From assembly GCA_030690945.1 (NCBI GenBank), contig JAUYFM010000067.1, forward strand, positions 30,710 to 94,709: DNA of 64,000 nt, in the 5' to 3' direction. Positions 1-10,200 of the stretch are shown in pieces. Source of the stretch: Smithellaceae bacterium (GTDB lineage Bacteria; Desulfobacterota; Syntrophia; Syntrophales; Smithellaceae). The notes below the pieces were generated by a model. That model ran no database searches, was not told where the DNA came from, and worked only from the letters and a program-made list of their open reading frames with translations. The translations under genes and the position numbers were made by a program. Each line of letters starts with the position of its first letter. The first letter of the stretch is position 1.

Positions 1-911
1 TTCAAGAACTTCTGGATATTTATACCTCCTGCACCCTTTGTCCGCACGCCTGCCGGGTTGACCGGACAAAGGGCGAGTTGGGCTATTGCCGTCTTCCCGC
101 CGGGATTATCATGGACTGCTCACTGGCCCATCACGGAGAGGAACCACCTCTTTCGGGAACACGCGGCGCCGGGACAATTTTTCTTTCTTCATGCAACCTG
201 AAATGCATCTATTGCCAGAACTATCAAATTTCTCACAGCGAGCAGGGACGGGAGTTAACCGTTTTACAATTGGCCAAAATTATGCTCGATCTGCAAAAAA
301 ACGGCTGTCACAATGTCGAACTGGTGACCCCGACGCCTCAGATGCCTCTTGTGATGGAGGCTCTGTGTATGGCGCGTGCCCAAGGCCTCACCGTTCCCTT
401 TGTTTACAATTGCGGCGGCTATGAAAATCCCGACATCATCCGTTTCCTGGACAGCATGGTGGATATTTATCTCCCGGATTTCAAATACGGACTTAATCAA
501 GATGCCGAACTTTTCTCCGGCACGCCGGACTATCCGCGCTTCGCCATGGAATCCATCCGGGAAATGGTCCGACAGGTCGGCTGCGACCTGAATGTGGAAG
601 AAGGTGTCGCCACACACGGCATCGTCGTCCGCCATCTGGTTTTACCGGGAAGGCTGGAAAATTCTAGGGAAGCGCTGAGGCTTCTGAAAAATGAAATATC
701 AACAAGCGTCCCGATTAGCCTCATGTCGCAATATACACCCATGGCAAATGTGCGCTCTCATCCACTTTTAGGCCGCAGAATCAGCAGCGCTGAATACTCT
801 CAAATACTGGATTATGCCCTTGATCTGGGTTTTGAAAATCTATTTGTTCAGGATGTCAATGACGACGACCTGACTCCGGATTTTGATCGTGCAAATCCAT
901 TTGGTTCGTAA
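1..911 (+). CDS. Radical SAM protein, PflA-like activating enzyme (5' end outside window)
   Basis: The reading frame is already open at base 3, so the start codon lies before the window. The visible part begins with a cysteine-rich segment (CTLCPHACR, then GELGYC) typical of the N-terminus of radical SAM proteins related to pyruvate formate-lyase activating enzyme. The radical SAM signature CNLKCIYC (CX3CX2C) has its cysteine codons at 192, 204 and 213; it binds the 4Fe-4S cluster that cleaves S-adenosylmethionine. A downstream TTG at 78 would cut off the conserved cysteine segment and is not the real start. The substrate glycyl-radical enzyme cannot be named, as none is adjacent. The stop lies 10 bases before the next gene, suggesting cotranscription with the methyltransferase. 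Confidence 0.85.
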   Translation, partial: QELLDIYTSCTLCPHACRVDRTKGELGYCRLPAGIIMDCSLAHHGEEPPLSGTRGAGTIFLSSCNLKCIYCQNYQISHSEQGRELTVLQLAKIMLDLQKNGCHNVELVTPTPQMPLVMEALCMARAQGLTVPFVYNCGGYENPDIIRFLDSMVDIYLPDFKYGLNQDAELFSGTPDYPRFAMESIREMVRQVGCDLNVEEGVATHGIVVRHLVLPGRLENSREALRLLKNEISTSVPISLMSQYTPMANVRSHPLLGRRISSAEYSQILDYALDLGFENLFVQDVNDDDLTPDFDRANPFGS

Positions 912-921
912 AGGTGACCTG

Positions 922-1536
922 ATGCAAAGTGACTTGCAAAAAATTTACGACCGTTTTGCCGATATATACGATAATAATCGGAACTTATTTGACATGACGG
1001 AGGTCATCGCCGATTTCTCTAAAAGATTGCCTAGCAAGACAGGCCGCCTGCTTGACCTGGGCTGCGGCGCGGGAGAACCTTTTCCAGCCTACTTTATCGG
1101 TCAGGGCTGGCAGGTCACGGGCGTGGATTTTTCCTCCCGGATGCTGGATCTGGCCCATCGCTACCAACCGGACATGAAAACTATCTTCGCCGATATCAGT
1201 GAAGTGGATTTTCCCGATGCACAGTTTGACGCTGTCACCGCCATCTATTGCCTTTTTCATATTGAATACCAAAAGCATGAGGAAATTTTCCGGAAAATCT
1301 ACCGCTGGCTTGCGCCAGGCGGTCACTTTCTTTTTACCTGTGCCACAAAAGAATATACGGGTGCTGATGTTTTTAACGGCACTAAGGAATTTCTGGGAGA
1401 ACAATTATTTTACAGTCACACAACGCCCGACAACCTGGCAGCAAGCTTAATATCGATTGGTTTCACGATAGAATCCGCCCAATACCGCCAAATCGGCGGC
1501 GAAACATTTCTCTGGATAACGATCGCCAAACCGTAA
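922..1536 (+). CDS. Class I SAM-dependent methyltransferase
   Basis: A 204-residue protein with a Rossmann methyltransferase fold. Motif I is LLDLGCGAGEP (about residues 37-47), followed by an acidic residue at the end of strand 2 (VTGVDFS) and a motif IV-like region. It resembles the Methyltransf_11/25 group, whose members methylate small molecules; the substrate cannot be read from sequence. The ATG at 922 is chosen because AAGGTGA lies 4 bases upstream; an in-frame TTG at 883 would overlap the preceding gene and lacks a good ribosome binding site. It follows the radical SAM gene by 10 bases and is probably in the same transcript. Confidence 0.8.
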   Translation: MQSDLQKIYDRFADIYDNNRNLFDMTEVIADFSKRLPSKTGRLLDLGCGAGEPFPAYFIGQGWQVTGVDFSSRMLDLAHRYQPDMKTIFADISEVDFPDAQFDAVTAIYCLFHIEYQKHEEIFRKIYRWLAPGGHFLFTCATKEYTGADVFNGTKEFLGEQLFYSHTTPDNLAASLISIGFTIESAQYRQIGGETFLWITIAKP

Positions 1537-1538
1537 TT

Positions 1539-1661
1539 ATATCAAGTTGCATTCAAAGGATAACGCGGCGGCAAGGAGGAGGCTCCGCAGGCGTATTATC
1601 GATACGCCGAGGAAGCAGACGATGCAGCCAACAAAGTTAGCCAAAGAATGCGACTTGATAT
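1539..1661. repeat. Intergenic element bounded by 16-bp inverted repeats
   Basis: The arms at 1539-1554 (ATATCAAGTTGCATTC) and 1646-1661 are inverted copies matching at 15 of 16 bases. An inner hairpin GCGTAT-TATCG-ATACGC lies between them at about 1591-1607, within a purine-rich GGAGGAGGCTCCG context. No reading frame fits. The right arm ends on the first base of the lolA stop codon. The architecture is that of a miniature palindromic (REP- or MITE-like) element; it could also act as a bidirectional terminator between the converging genes. Confidence 0.6.
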
Positions 1662-2368
1662 TAGGGCATTTTAAAAATACTGACACCCTGCGGCGTCTGG
1701 AATTGGAATAATTTCGAGGAAAGCCCGGCGTTCATTTTGATGCCGGAAAATTTGAGAATAGTGGAATTACCCATCACATCATCAAAACTGACCTGAAGAA
1801 TATGAAAGTTATTTTTCTCAATCGTCATTTGCAGATATTGATAGGAGGCGCCTTTTTCGCGCGGATATAACTGCAGCAGATAGTTGCCGCTTTTATCCAC
1901 GGCATGAGGGCTTGCATATTTGATAGTAAAGTCATCGCTTAGCTTTCCCAAACCGGACAGAAATTTGATTAAAGCCTCAGATTTAAAAATCTTATCAGAC
2001 TCCTGAGTATATACCGACTTATCCTGCGGCAGATAAAGCCAGGCTTTTTGTGAATTGATAATGAGTTTTTTCGTCTTTGGCTTTTTATAATCCCAGAGCA
2101 TCTGTTTAGGATTTTTAAAATAGACGATCCCCTCTTCCATATCCGTTTTGCGGATGGATTTTACCATGGTTTCCTGAACAAAATTCGCCTGAAAATCCTG
2201 TGTCTCCTCATAAATTTTCTGCAACCGGTTCACGGTTTCATCAATGGGAGGCGGTTCGGCAGCACAAGGAATATGAGACCAGACAACCCCCAAAAGGATA
2301 GCAAAAAAAGCCGCAACGATCTTTACTGATATAAATAACTTATTTTTATCGAGATTTGGTTTCATCAT
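1661..2368 (-). CDS. lolA: Outer-membrane lipoprotein carrier protein LolA
   Basis: A 235-residue periplasmic protein. The N-terminus has a basic start, a hydrophobic stretch (about residues 14-30) and an Ala-rich cleavage region (PCAAEP), consistent with a signal peptide. The mature part carries LolA-family features: FQANFVQET, then MLWDYKKPK and IINSQKAWLYLPQDK in the half-barrel that holds the lipoprotein acyl chains. LolA takes lipoproteins from the LolCDE transporter across the periplasm to the outer membrane. Two adjacent ATG codons could start translation, and neither has a clear Shine-Dalgarno sequence. It stands alone between the converging methyltransferase and an upstream 311-base gap. 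Confidence 0.88.
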   Translation of the reverse strand: MMKPNLDKNKLFISVKIVAAFFAILLGVVWSHIPCAAEPPPIDETVNRLQKIYEETQDFQANFVQETMVKSIRKTDMEEGIVYFKNPKQMLWDYKKPKTKKLIINSQKAWLYLPQDKSVYTQESDKIFKSEALIKFLSGLGKLSDDFTIKYASPHAVDKSGNYLLQLYPREKGASYQYLQMTIEKNNFHILQVSFDDVMGNSTILKFSGIKMNAGLSSKLFQFQTPQGVSIFKMP

Positions 2369-2679
2369 TTTTTATTTTCAAAAATATCGAAAAATTGGTC
2401 GAAAATGGCATATTTTTTCAATAGCGTTTATATCTTCATGCTGAGTGATCCATAAATGGCAATGCTTAAAAGGCACATTAATAACTAATTGATATCATTA
2501 ATATATATTATTGCTCAAACCTTAAGCAATCTGGTCTAAAAGCCTAACCATTGCGGACTTACCTGACTTATAAACATGGTTACCAACAGGTCTTTCCACA
2601 ACATTGTGGAATACAAATTCAAGTGCCTGTATCCAAGGGATAAAGACCTGAGATGGCCCCTATCTTCTTTACGCTGCCC
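2369..2679. other. Non-coding gap between lolA and ilvE
   Basis: This is an AT-rich 311-base stretch with no convincing reading frame. It must hold the lolA promoter and the end of the aminotransferase transcript, but I see no clear -35/-10 pair and no hairpin with a T-run. Confidence 0.5.
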
Positions 2680-3750
2680 TTAAGCAAGCTGCATACGCCA
2701 GCCGAAAGGATCCTTTTTGCTTCCATACTGAATATGTAAAATTTCATGAAACAATTTCTCGGCAAGCGATCCGGTCTTCCCGTTGTTTATGATATACTCC
2801 TTCTTGTGGAAATAAATCTGTCCCACCGGTGAAATAATAGCCGCTGTTCCCGAGGCAAAAGCTTCCTTGAGCGTTCCTTTTTCGATCGCGTCAATCACTT
2901 CCGTTATGGGCAGGGGTCTCTCCTTTACATTCACACCCAGATGAGACGCCAATTTAATAACGGAATCGCGCGTCACACCCGGCAGAATGGTTCCTCCGAG
3001 CGGCGGTGTGATCAGCTCATCACCGATCACAAAAAAGATATTGCTGGTGCCCACTTCTTCCACATACTTCTTTTCCCGCGCGTCCAGCCAAAGCACTTGT
3101 GTATAACCCATGTCGGTGGCAATACGGCTGGCATAAAGACTCGCGGCATAATTACCTGCCGCCTTGACTTGGCCTGTGCCACCCATCGCCGCCCGCACAT
3201 ATTCTTCGGACACATAAATCTTGGTTGGTGCAAAACCGTGGGCGTAATAGGCGCCAACCGGCCCTGCAATAATAAAGAAGAGGTATTCACTGGACGGATG
3301 CACGCCGAGAGCGGCTTCCGTGGCAATCATCGTCGGCCGGATATAAAGGGATGACCCCGCCTCTCTGGGAATCCAGTCGCGCTCGAGCAACACAAATTTT
3401 TTAAGGGCATCAAAAAACACCGTTTCGTCAATTTGAGCCATGCAAAGCCTTTCAGCGGACGCATTCATCCTTCTGATGTTCTCCATCGGACGGAAAAGAT
3501 AAATTTCATCTTTCTTCCCCCGGTAGGCTTTCAAGCCTTCAAATATCTCCTGGCCGTAATGAAGACACATAGCGGTCGGATCAAGCTGCAAGTAATGGTA
3601 AGGTTCGATGACGGGGTCATGCCAGCCGGTTCCTTCCTTATATTTCATGGTGAACATGTGGTCGGTAAAGTGCTTGCCAAAACCTAATTTGGTTTCATCA
3701 GGCTTGGGTTTCATGTATTTCGGCAACGCTTCGACAATCTTAATTTCCAT
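2680..3750 (-). CDS. ilvE: Branched-chain amino acid aminotransferase
   Basis: A 356-residue PLP-dependent fold-type IV aminotransferase of the longer BCAT type. It catalyses the last step of valine, leucine and isoleucine synthesis, or the first step of their breakdown, with 2-oxoglutarate/glutamate as partner. The PLP lysine is K196 in GQVKAAGNYAAS. Other family features are the segment LHYGQEIFEGLKAYRG (about 64-79) and the region VEEVGTSNIFFV around residue 230. Length fits the eukaryote-like BCAT subgroup also common in bacteria. The ATG is preceded by AAAGAGGA, supporting the start. No other ilv/leu genes are nearby, so it appears to be a stand-alone gene. Confidence 0.92.
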   Translation of the reverse strand: MEIKIVEALPKYMKPKPDETKLGFGKHFTDHMFTMKYKEGTGWHDPVIEPYHYLQLDPTAMCLHYGQEIFEGLKAYRGKKDEIYLFRPMENIRRMNASAERLCMAQIDETVFFDALKKFVLLERDWIPREAGSSLYIRPTMIATEAALGVHPSSEYLFFIIAGPVGAYYAHGFAPTKIYVSEEYVRAAMGGTGQVKAAGNYAASLYASRIATDMGYTQVLWLDAREKKYVEEVGTSNIFFVIGDELITPPLGGTILPGVTRDSVIKLASHLGVNVKERPLPITEVIDAIEKGTLKEAFASGTAAIISPVGQIYFHKKEYIINNGKTGSLAEKLFHEILHIQYGSKKDPFGWRMQLA

Positions 3751-3814
3751 AGATTCCTCTTTATTAAAATACCTTCCAATAACGAACGTCGGCTAAATTA
3801 TTTTTTTCATATCA

Positions 3815-5344
3815 CTAAACGATGCGTCGATCAAGGCTTCTATATTGAATCGCTTCGGCAATATGCGTGGGCTCAATTTTTTCCTTGCCTTCCAGATCGG
3901 CAATCGTGCGGGACACTTTCAGAATACGGTTCATGGCACGAGCGGAAAGACCCAGTTTTTCTATGGCCATTTCCATGAGCTGATGCGATTCTTCATCAAT
4001 GAAACAATAGGAGCGGATCTGTTTTTCCGTCATGCGGGCATTGGTAACGACACCCGAATTGCCAAAGCGCTTTATTTGCCTTTCACGCGCGCCATCAACC
4101 CGCTCTCTGACTGGTGCTGATGCTTCGCCTTCTTCTTTTCCCGTCAAGGCCCGGTATCTGACCGACGGCACCTCGATATGCAAATCAATGCGATCCAGCA
4201 GCGGGCCGGATATTTTCGCCTGATACTGGCGGATCTGCTGGGGTGAACAGCGGCAGGCGCGAACCCGATCCCCAAAATAGCCGCAGGGACAGGGATTCAT
4301 GGCGGCCACCAGCATAAACTTGGCAGGAAAGGCCGCGGTCACGGCCGAGCGGGTGATCGTAATCGTTCCTTCTTCCAGCGGCTGGCGCAATGCTTCCAGC
4401 GCATTTCTTTTGAATTCCGGCAGCTCGTCCAGAAAGAGCACGCCCAGATGAGCCAGGCTGATTTCTCCGGGATGCGGCATTTGGCCGCCTCCGACCAGAC
4501 CGACATCGGAAATGGTATGATGAGGCGAACGGAAAGGCCGTACGGCAATCAATGTTTCTCCTGAATTCAGCAGACCGGCCACGGAAAAAACCTTGGTTAC
4601 CTCGATGGCCTCTTCAAAGGAAAGATCAGGCAGAATCGTGGGCAGCCGCTTGGCCAGCATACTTTTACCGGAACCGGGCGGACCAATCATCAAAATATTA
4701 TGGCCGCCGGCCGCCGCGACCTCCAACGCCCTCGTCGCCTGCTTCTGGCCTTTTATTTCAGAAAAGTCGATATCATAGTGACGATTCTTTTGAAAAATAT
4801 TACCGGTATCCAGACAGAGCGGCGAAATGGTTTGTCTGGCTCCCAAAAACTCGACAACGTCGGGAAGCGTCTTGACGCCATAAACACGGATGCCTTCCAC
4901 CATGGCCGCTTCCGCAGCGTTTTCTTCCGGCACAAATACTGATTGGATGCCCAGCTCCCTCGCTTTAAAAGCAGCGGGCAATACGCCCCGAACACCTTTA
5001 ATACTGCCGTCGAGCGACAACTCGCCGATAAAAAAGCAGCCCTGAAGGGCGGTTTCTTCGATCAACCCCTCCGCGGCCAGAATGCCTACCGCAATCGGCA
5101 GATCAAAGCCAGTTCCCTCTTTCCGAATATCAGCAGGCGCCAGATTAACGGTGACGTGAGACCGTGGAAAACGGTAACCGGAATTCTTGATGGCGGCCTT
5201 GATCCTGTCGCGGCTTTCTTTCACAGAGGCGTCAGGCAGGCCGACCGTGGCAAATTGCGGCAAACCCTGGGAAACATCTACTTCCACCGATACAGGGTAT
5301 GATTCCATACCGATAACACTCATGCCGAACACTTTTATGAACAC
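3815..5344 (-). CDS. comM: YifB/ComM family Mg-chelatase-like AAA ATPase
   Basis: A 509-residue protein with the three-part YifB architecture: an N-terminal ribosomal-S5/LonC-like domain (about 1-170), a Mg-chelatase-type AAA domain, and a C-terminal lid. Walker A is GPPGSGKS (221-228), Walker B is VLFLDELPEF (302-311), and a Cys cluster (NPCPCGYFGD...CRC) follows. In naturally transformable bacteria ComM is a hexameric helicase that promotes branch migration during integration of incoming DNA; in others its role is unclear. Type IV pilus genes occur elsewhere in this window, which makes a transformation role possible, but that link is inference. Confidence 0.88.
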   Translation of the reverse strand: MFIKVFGMSVIGMESYPVSVEVDVSQGLPQFATVGLPDASVKESRDRIKAAIKNSGYRFPRSHVTVNLAPADIRKEGTGFDLPIAVGILAAEGLIEETALQGCFFIGELSLDGSIKGVRGVLPAAFKARELGIQSVFVPEENAAEAAMVEGIRVYGVKTLPDVVEFLGARQTISPLCLDTGNIFQKNRHYDIDFSEIKGQKQATRALEVAAAGGHNILMIGPPGSGKSMLAKRLPTILPDLSFEEAIEVTKVFSVAGLLNSGETLIAVRPFRSPHHTISDVGLVGGGQMPHPGEISLAHLGVLFLDELPEFKRNALEALRQPLEEGTITITRSAVTAAFPAKFMLVAAMNPCPCGYFGDRVRACRCSPQQIRQYQAKISGPLLDRIDLHIEVPSVRYRALTGKEEGEASAPVRERVDGARERQIKRFGNSGVVTNARMTEKQIRSYCFIDEESHQLMEMAIEKLGLSARAMNRILKVSRTIADLEGKEKIEPTHIAEAIQYRSLDRRIV

Positions 5345-5441
5345 TATATTGTCTCCGAGGAAGAATTTACGGTTAAAAATAATAGCTAATTACCGTATAT
5401 ATATCAAGTTTTTAATTTACTTAAAAATATTTTCGACTTTC

Positions 5442-5470
5442 TTGACTCATCAAAGGCGCTGTGCTAGGGT
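5442..5470 (+). promoter_or_regulatory. Candidate sigma-70 promoter for moaC
   Basis: TTGACT and TAGGGT are separated by 17 bases and end 55 bases before the moaC ATG. The -35 box is good and the -10 is weak, so this is a moderate candidate. Confidence 0.4.
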
Positions 5471-5525
5471 CTCTGCAAATTGTTTAGATTCACATAATTC
5501 AAGCATACTAAAGTCAATAGCCGCC

Positions 5526-6011
5526 ATGAAAAAGCTATCCCATGTTAATGATTCAGGTCAGGTACAAATGGTGGATGTAACGGACAAGGACAAGACCGTC
5601 CGAAAGGCAACCGCCCGCGGCAAAGTCATCATGAAAAGCAGCACGCTTCAGCTTTTGGAAGAAGGCCGGGTGGCTAAAGGCAACGTGCTGACCACCGCCA
5701 AAATCGCAGGTATCATGGCGGCAAAAAAAACCGGCGAACTTATCCCCTTATGTCATCCACTGGCACTGACGGGCATTGATATCACCTTTGAAATCGACCG
5801 TCTAAACTCGCAGGTGATCATCGAAACGCAGGTCCGGACAGTCGGTCAAACCGGCGTGGAAATGGAAGCGCTGACGGCGGCCAGTATTGCCGCTCTGACC
5901 ATTTACGATATGTGTAAAGCCGTAGATAAAGAAATAACCATCAGTGATATTATGCTTCTGAAAAAAAGCGGCGGCAAAAGCGGCGCCTTTACCAGAAAAG
6001 CATCAGAATAA
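5526..6011 (+). CDS. moaC: Cyclic pyranopterin monophosphate synthase MoaC
   Basis: A 161-residue enzyme of molybdenum cofactor synthesis that converts the 3',8-cyclo-GTP product of MoaA into cyclic pyranopterin monophosphate. Family signatures are PLCHPL (74-79), GVEMEALTA (110-118) and YDMCKAVDK (127-135), which contains the active-site Asp128 and Lys131. The whole length matches E. coli MoaC, and the ATG at 5526 begins the conserved SHVNDSGQVQMVDVT region, so longer in-frame starts upstream are rejected. No recognisable Shine-Dalgarno sequence precedes the ATG. No other moa genes are in the window. A small membrane protein follows after 14 bases. Confidence 0.92.
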   Translation: MKKLSHVNDSGQVQMVDVTDKDKTVRKATARGKVIMKSSTLQLLEEGRVAKGNVLTTAKIAGIMAAKKTGELIPLCHPLALTGIDITFEIDRLNSQVIIETQVRTVGQTGVEMEALTAASIAALTIYDMCKAVDKEITISDIMLLKKSGGKSGAFTRKASE

Positions 6012-6025
6012 TTCGGAGATCATAC

Positions 6026-6538
6026 TTGAGTCAGGTTTTTAAAATTAAGAAAGCCTTCAGGATTCCCTTTATCAGCGCCGTAACGCTTTTATTTGTTCTT
6101 CTGGCGCTCAGTCTTTTCGATGGGCAACTCTGGGAACAAATTCTAATCGCGGCTATATGCGTTGTCACGCTGGTTATTGCCATAGAGACACGTGAAAGAG
6201 AGTTTACCGTTTTCGAAAACGGCTTGCGTATTAAAAAATTTTTCCGCACGAAAGATTTTACCTGGGCGGAAATCACGTACCTGGGTGTCGTCATCATGCG
6301 CAATAAGGCTTACTTTCTTCTGACTACAACCAAAGGGTTTTATGTGTTTTCCAATCTTCTGCAAAATCATACGCTCCTGATCCGACATCTGGCGGACAAG
6401 CTTGGTGAGGAAAAAGTGGAGGCGGAAGTTAAAAGCTATCTGGAGGATCCCGTCGAACGGACATCTCTGGTTGTTTTGACTTGGATTGCCCTGATTATTA
6501 TCGTCGCGATTATCCTGACCAAATTGATAAAATTATAA
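6026..6538 (+). CDS. Small membrane protein with PH-like middle region
   Basis: A 170-residue protein starting at TTG 6026, with GGAG eight bases upstream. Two hydrophobic helices lie near the N-terminus (about 15-50) and one at the C-terminus (about 147-168). The middle part reads EREFTVFENGLRIKKFF, then TWAEITYLGV, a pattern seen in bacterial PH-like membrane domains (YcxB/PH type) where a beta-sandwich sits between membrane helices. No catalytic residues are visible. It follows moaC by 14 bases and may share its transcript, but nothing ties it to molybdopterin synthesis. Function unknown. Confidence 0.6.
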   Translation: MSQVFKIKKAFRIPFISAVTLLFVLLALSLFDGQLWEQILIAAICVVTLVIAIETREREFTVFENGLRIKKFFRTKDFTWAEITYLGVVIMRNKAYFLLTTTKGFYVFSNLLQNHTLLIRHLADKLGEEKVEAEVKSYLEDPVERTSLVVLTWIALIIIVAIILTKLIKL

Positions 6539-6623
6539 TTTCCGTTCGTCTCGTCGTTTTGAGCAGCAAAAATATTAAAGTGAATGGCATATTTGAAAAG
6601 ATGGATTCAAATGCAGGAGTTTC

Positions 6624-6935
6624 ATGGCTATGAGAGCAAAAAATCAGAATAAAACGGCAGCAGGCATCGACGTCCAGGAAACATGTTTCACAGTCGTCGA
6701 AGAAATATTGGAAAAAAACTTGGATGATCTGGCTACGGTCTTATCCGTTTCCGACAACGGTAAAAGCAAACTTCACGAGGAAATCATGGCCATGGTGGAA
6801 AAAGGTCTGTTCAAAATCGCCCTGCGTCGTTCCAGCTATGTCAAAAGCACAGCGGCGGCATTTCTGGGTATCAACCGCAATACGTTTACCGATAAGATGG
6901 CCAAGCTGGGCATCGACTGCGAAAAAATCAAATAA
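6624..6935 (+). CDS. Fis-family helix-turn-helix DNA-binding protein
   Basis: A 103-residue protein whose last third, TAAAFLGINRNTFTDKMAKL, matches the Fis-type HTH_8 motif also found at the C-terminus of NtrC activators. The preceding part (about 30-65) is helical and could form the dimerisation arms, as in Fis. A clear AGGAG at 6613-6617 supports the ATG at 6624. It lies 345 bases upstream of the amino-sugar locus in the same orientation, so it could be a local regulator or a nucleoid protein. It is shorter and simpler than sigma-54 activators: no AAA domain is present. Confidence 0.75.
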   Translation: MAMRAKNQNKTAAGIDVQETCFTVVEEILEKNLDDLATVLSVSDNGKSKLHEEIMAMVEKGLFKIALRRSSYVKSTAAAFLGINRNTFTDKMAKLGIDCEKIK

Positions 6936-7280
6936 GGATCCCCGAAATATTTATATCCTGTATCGCTGAAAAAATCAGATCCGATTACCGGGAAAGAATC
7001 CATCCACTTCAGGAACGGTTATTGCAGACCCCATCGTAAACAACCGGGAAAACACGGACGACATACAAAGTGTCCGCCTTGATGCATGGCGTTAGGAATT
7101 GTTCGTAAGCACCATGCAAAACCAAGCTGGAAAAGGGTTTTCACACATCAAACCTGCCCGTTCCCGATGACCGGACAGGTTGACACGGGTAGAACCGCAG
7201 TCCAACAAAATTGTTGAAAAAAATACCGCATGGTGTAGCTAAAACTTGCCAGGATAAAGGACAAAGGGCAAAAGAAAATA
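6936..7280. other. Non-coding region upstream of the glmS-like gene
   Basis: This is a 345-base stretch without a gene. It contains the inverted repeat TGCATGG...CCATGCA (7083-7118, 22-base spacer) and a weaker AACCTG...CAGGTT hairpin at about 7149-7178. Either could be an operator or leader structure for the following gene. I found no strong sigma-70 promoter and no sign of a glmS ribozyme. Confidence 0.4.
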
Positions 7281-10200
7281 ATGATTTATACAAAAATGTT
7301 CAATACTCTAAAAAAAACATTCTTTTTTATTACACATTGCCAAATTTTTATCGGCGCTCATCCTGATGCTGTTGATAAACCAGCCATCATATTTTTCCCG
7401 CTTCTTCCCGGTCAACTGAATTGCGGTTTTGCCGGATTGATGACGTGCCGCCTGCAGAGAAATCCTTTGGATATGACAGCCGATCTCTCGCTTATTGCCG
7501 TGTGGAAAAAAGTTAAAAGCGCCGGCTTGCAGACTGTCTTCACCAGGGAAAATTCTGCAGGGAATTATTTAAACGGTATGGAAGCCATCCATGCCCTGGA
7601 TATGGCCGTAACCCAACTCAAACAGGAAGACGCGCAGGAATTTCTTTTTTTTCAGACAGACAGATCGGCTGATTTGTTTCACACCGCTCAAGACATGACA
7701 AAGTTTCTGACTGATGAAGAGAAGCAGTTGGAAGATCAGGACGCTGTTATCAGCTCTGTTGATCTGGAAATAATCAATAGCCGGCTTCTTTCGCTCAAGG
7801 ACATCTGCTGGATTCTGGAAAAAGATATTCTGGCCAATCTGCAAAAAATCCTCTCGCTTTCCGGCGCAGAGAAATCTTCTGCGGTCAATCCTTCCGCCTT
7901 TCGGAAATACCGGAAACTCAATCTGCTGTTAAACGCGCTGGATCGTCTGGAAGTTCGGGGACGCGACTCGGCGGGTCTTCAGTTAACCTTTGTTCTGAAA
8001 AATGACCAAGTGTTGCAGGAGATCATCCGGCAGATCCGGAAAAACGGATGGGATGATGATTATCAGAGGCGGACGCAAAAAGGCGACCTTGTCAACCAGT
8101 CCATTTTCATGTCAACCGGCCATAAAGACAATCCCGGCAGCGCCAGCGTTACGTTCACCTATAAAACCTTTTCCATCGTCGGCGAGTTGGGACGCAATGT
8201 AGTTGATTTGAGACATTCCATTCAAAAGGATCACATCCTGCAATGCTTTACCGTGGGAGATTCGGATTGTGAAACAGCCCTGACGCATACCCGCTGGGCT
8301 TCCGTCGGCTCCATCACCGAGGAAAATTGCCATCCGGTAAACAATTATACAACCATTCAGTCCAACCCTGCCTATCCTCATTACTCCAACATCGATGCGC
8401 AAATCAATGGGGTTCTCAATGGGGATATCGATAATTATCCGGCGCTCCGGAAGGCTTTGGAGGAAGACGGCGAATTGATCGCCTCACAGGTTACCACCGA
8501 CACCAAAATCATTCCGCTGCAAATCGAAAAGTATCTGAAGGCGGGACAGAATCTGACGGAGGCGTTCCGCCTAGCCGTCAATGATTTTGAAGGGTCGCAG
8601 GCCATCGCCATGACCTGCAACCTGGAACCGGGTAAAATGTTTCTGGCGCTCAAGGGCAGCGGCCAGTCCATTTATGTGGGCGTGAATGACGATCAATATA
8701 TGTTTTCTTCTGAACTTTACGGCCTGGTGGAAGTCATGCCACGTTTCATCAAGATGAACGGTGAAGAAGCGGGCAACGGCAAAGCCGGCGGACAGATTTT
8801 CATCTTGGACCAGAATCGCGGCGGTGGCATAAAGGGCATCACCGCCTGCTTCTATGACGGCGTTGCCATTCCTCTCGCGGACGACGATTTACAAACCGCG
8901 GAAATCACCACACGGGATATCGACCGCAGCGATTACCCGCACTTTTTCCTCAAGGAAATTTCCGAATCCGCCCTGTCCATTAAAAGAACCCTGCGTGGCA
9001 AATACCGAATCGTCGCATCCGGTCAATCCGCCCTGCAAGTCACGTTTAATTTGGGTCCGGATATCGTTCCTTCCGCTGTGCGCAATGGACTTCAAAACGG
9101 CTCAATTAAAAACATCATCGTCATCGGTCATGGAACAGCAGCCGTGGCAGGCCAAGTCTTAGCCGATACTCTGTCTTATTATCTCAAAGGCAGCCACCTC
9201 AACATCCTTGCCCGTATCGCCTCGGAACTAAGCGGTTTCGGACTGAAAGACGATCTGGCCGACACGCTCGTTATTCCGATCACGCAATCGGGCACGACCA
9301 CCGACACCAACCGGGCTGTGGCCATGGCTCGGGAACGCAGCGCGCAAATCATCTCCATCGTCAACCGCAGACAATCGGATATTACCGCCAAATCACACGG
9401 CGTCTTTTATACCAGCGACGGCCGAGATATTGAAATGTCAGTTGCCTCCACCAAAGCTTTCTACGCCCAAATTGTCGCGGGACAAGTGCTGGCGCTGTTT
9501 ATCGCCCAGCTTTTGGGATCGCGGACCGATGAAGACATCGCGACAGCGCTCAAACATCTTGAATCCGCGCCACGTCTGATGGAACGGATATTTGACAGTC
9601 GTGAAGCCATTGCCGCCTCGGTGAAAAAAACAGCCGGCAAGCGTTTCTGGGCGATTGTGGGCAGCGGCCCCAACAAGGCGGCGGCGGACGAAATCCGCAT
9701 CAAACTGTCGGAGCTTTGCTACAAAACGATTTCCACGGACATCGTGGAAAACAAAAAACACATCGATCTGTCCGCCGAACCGCTGATTCTGGTATGCGCC
9801 GCCGGCAACCCCGAGGCGGTTGTGGAAGACGTGGTCAAGGATGTCGCGATATTCAGAGCACATAAGGCAACCACCGTCGTTTTCGCCGATGAAGGCGATC
9901 ACCGATTTGACGCCGTCGCCGACGCGGTCATCGCCATACCCATCGCACCTGCGCCCCTGCCGGTGATCCTCAATACCATGGCCGGCCATCTGTGGGGTTA
10001 CTTTGCGGCGCGTGCCATTGATGAAGAGGCACAGATTTTCCGCGAATTCCGCAGCCGCCTGGCGACGGAATTGACGAAAAGGACAAAAAATAAATTATCT
10101 ATTTTTGACATTTTTGACATGATTGCCGATGTTTCTTTTTGCCGGATCATTAATGATTTTTATGCCCTGTTCAAATCCCAAAGCCAAAACGGAGCGTTCA

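Noticed and set aside
5187..5525. An N-terminal extension of moaC from upstream starts
   Set aside because: The extra residues overlap the yifB gene start region and its promoter, and the MoaC family begins at the ATG at 5526.
6936..7280. glmS ribozyme or riboswitch upstream of the glmS-like gene
   Set aside because: Only short inverted repeats are present; the conserved ribozyme core is not recognisable.
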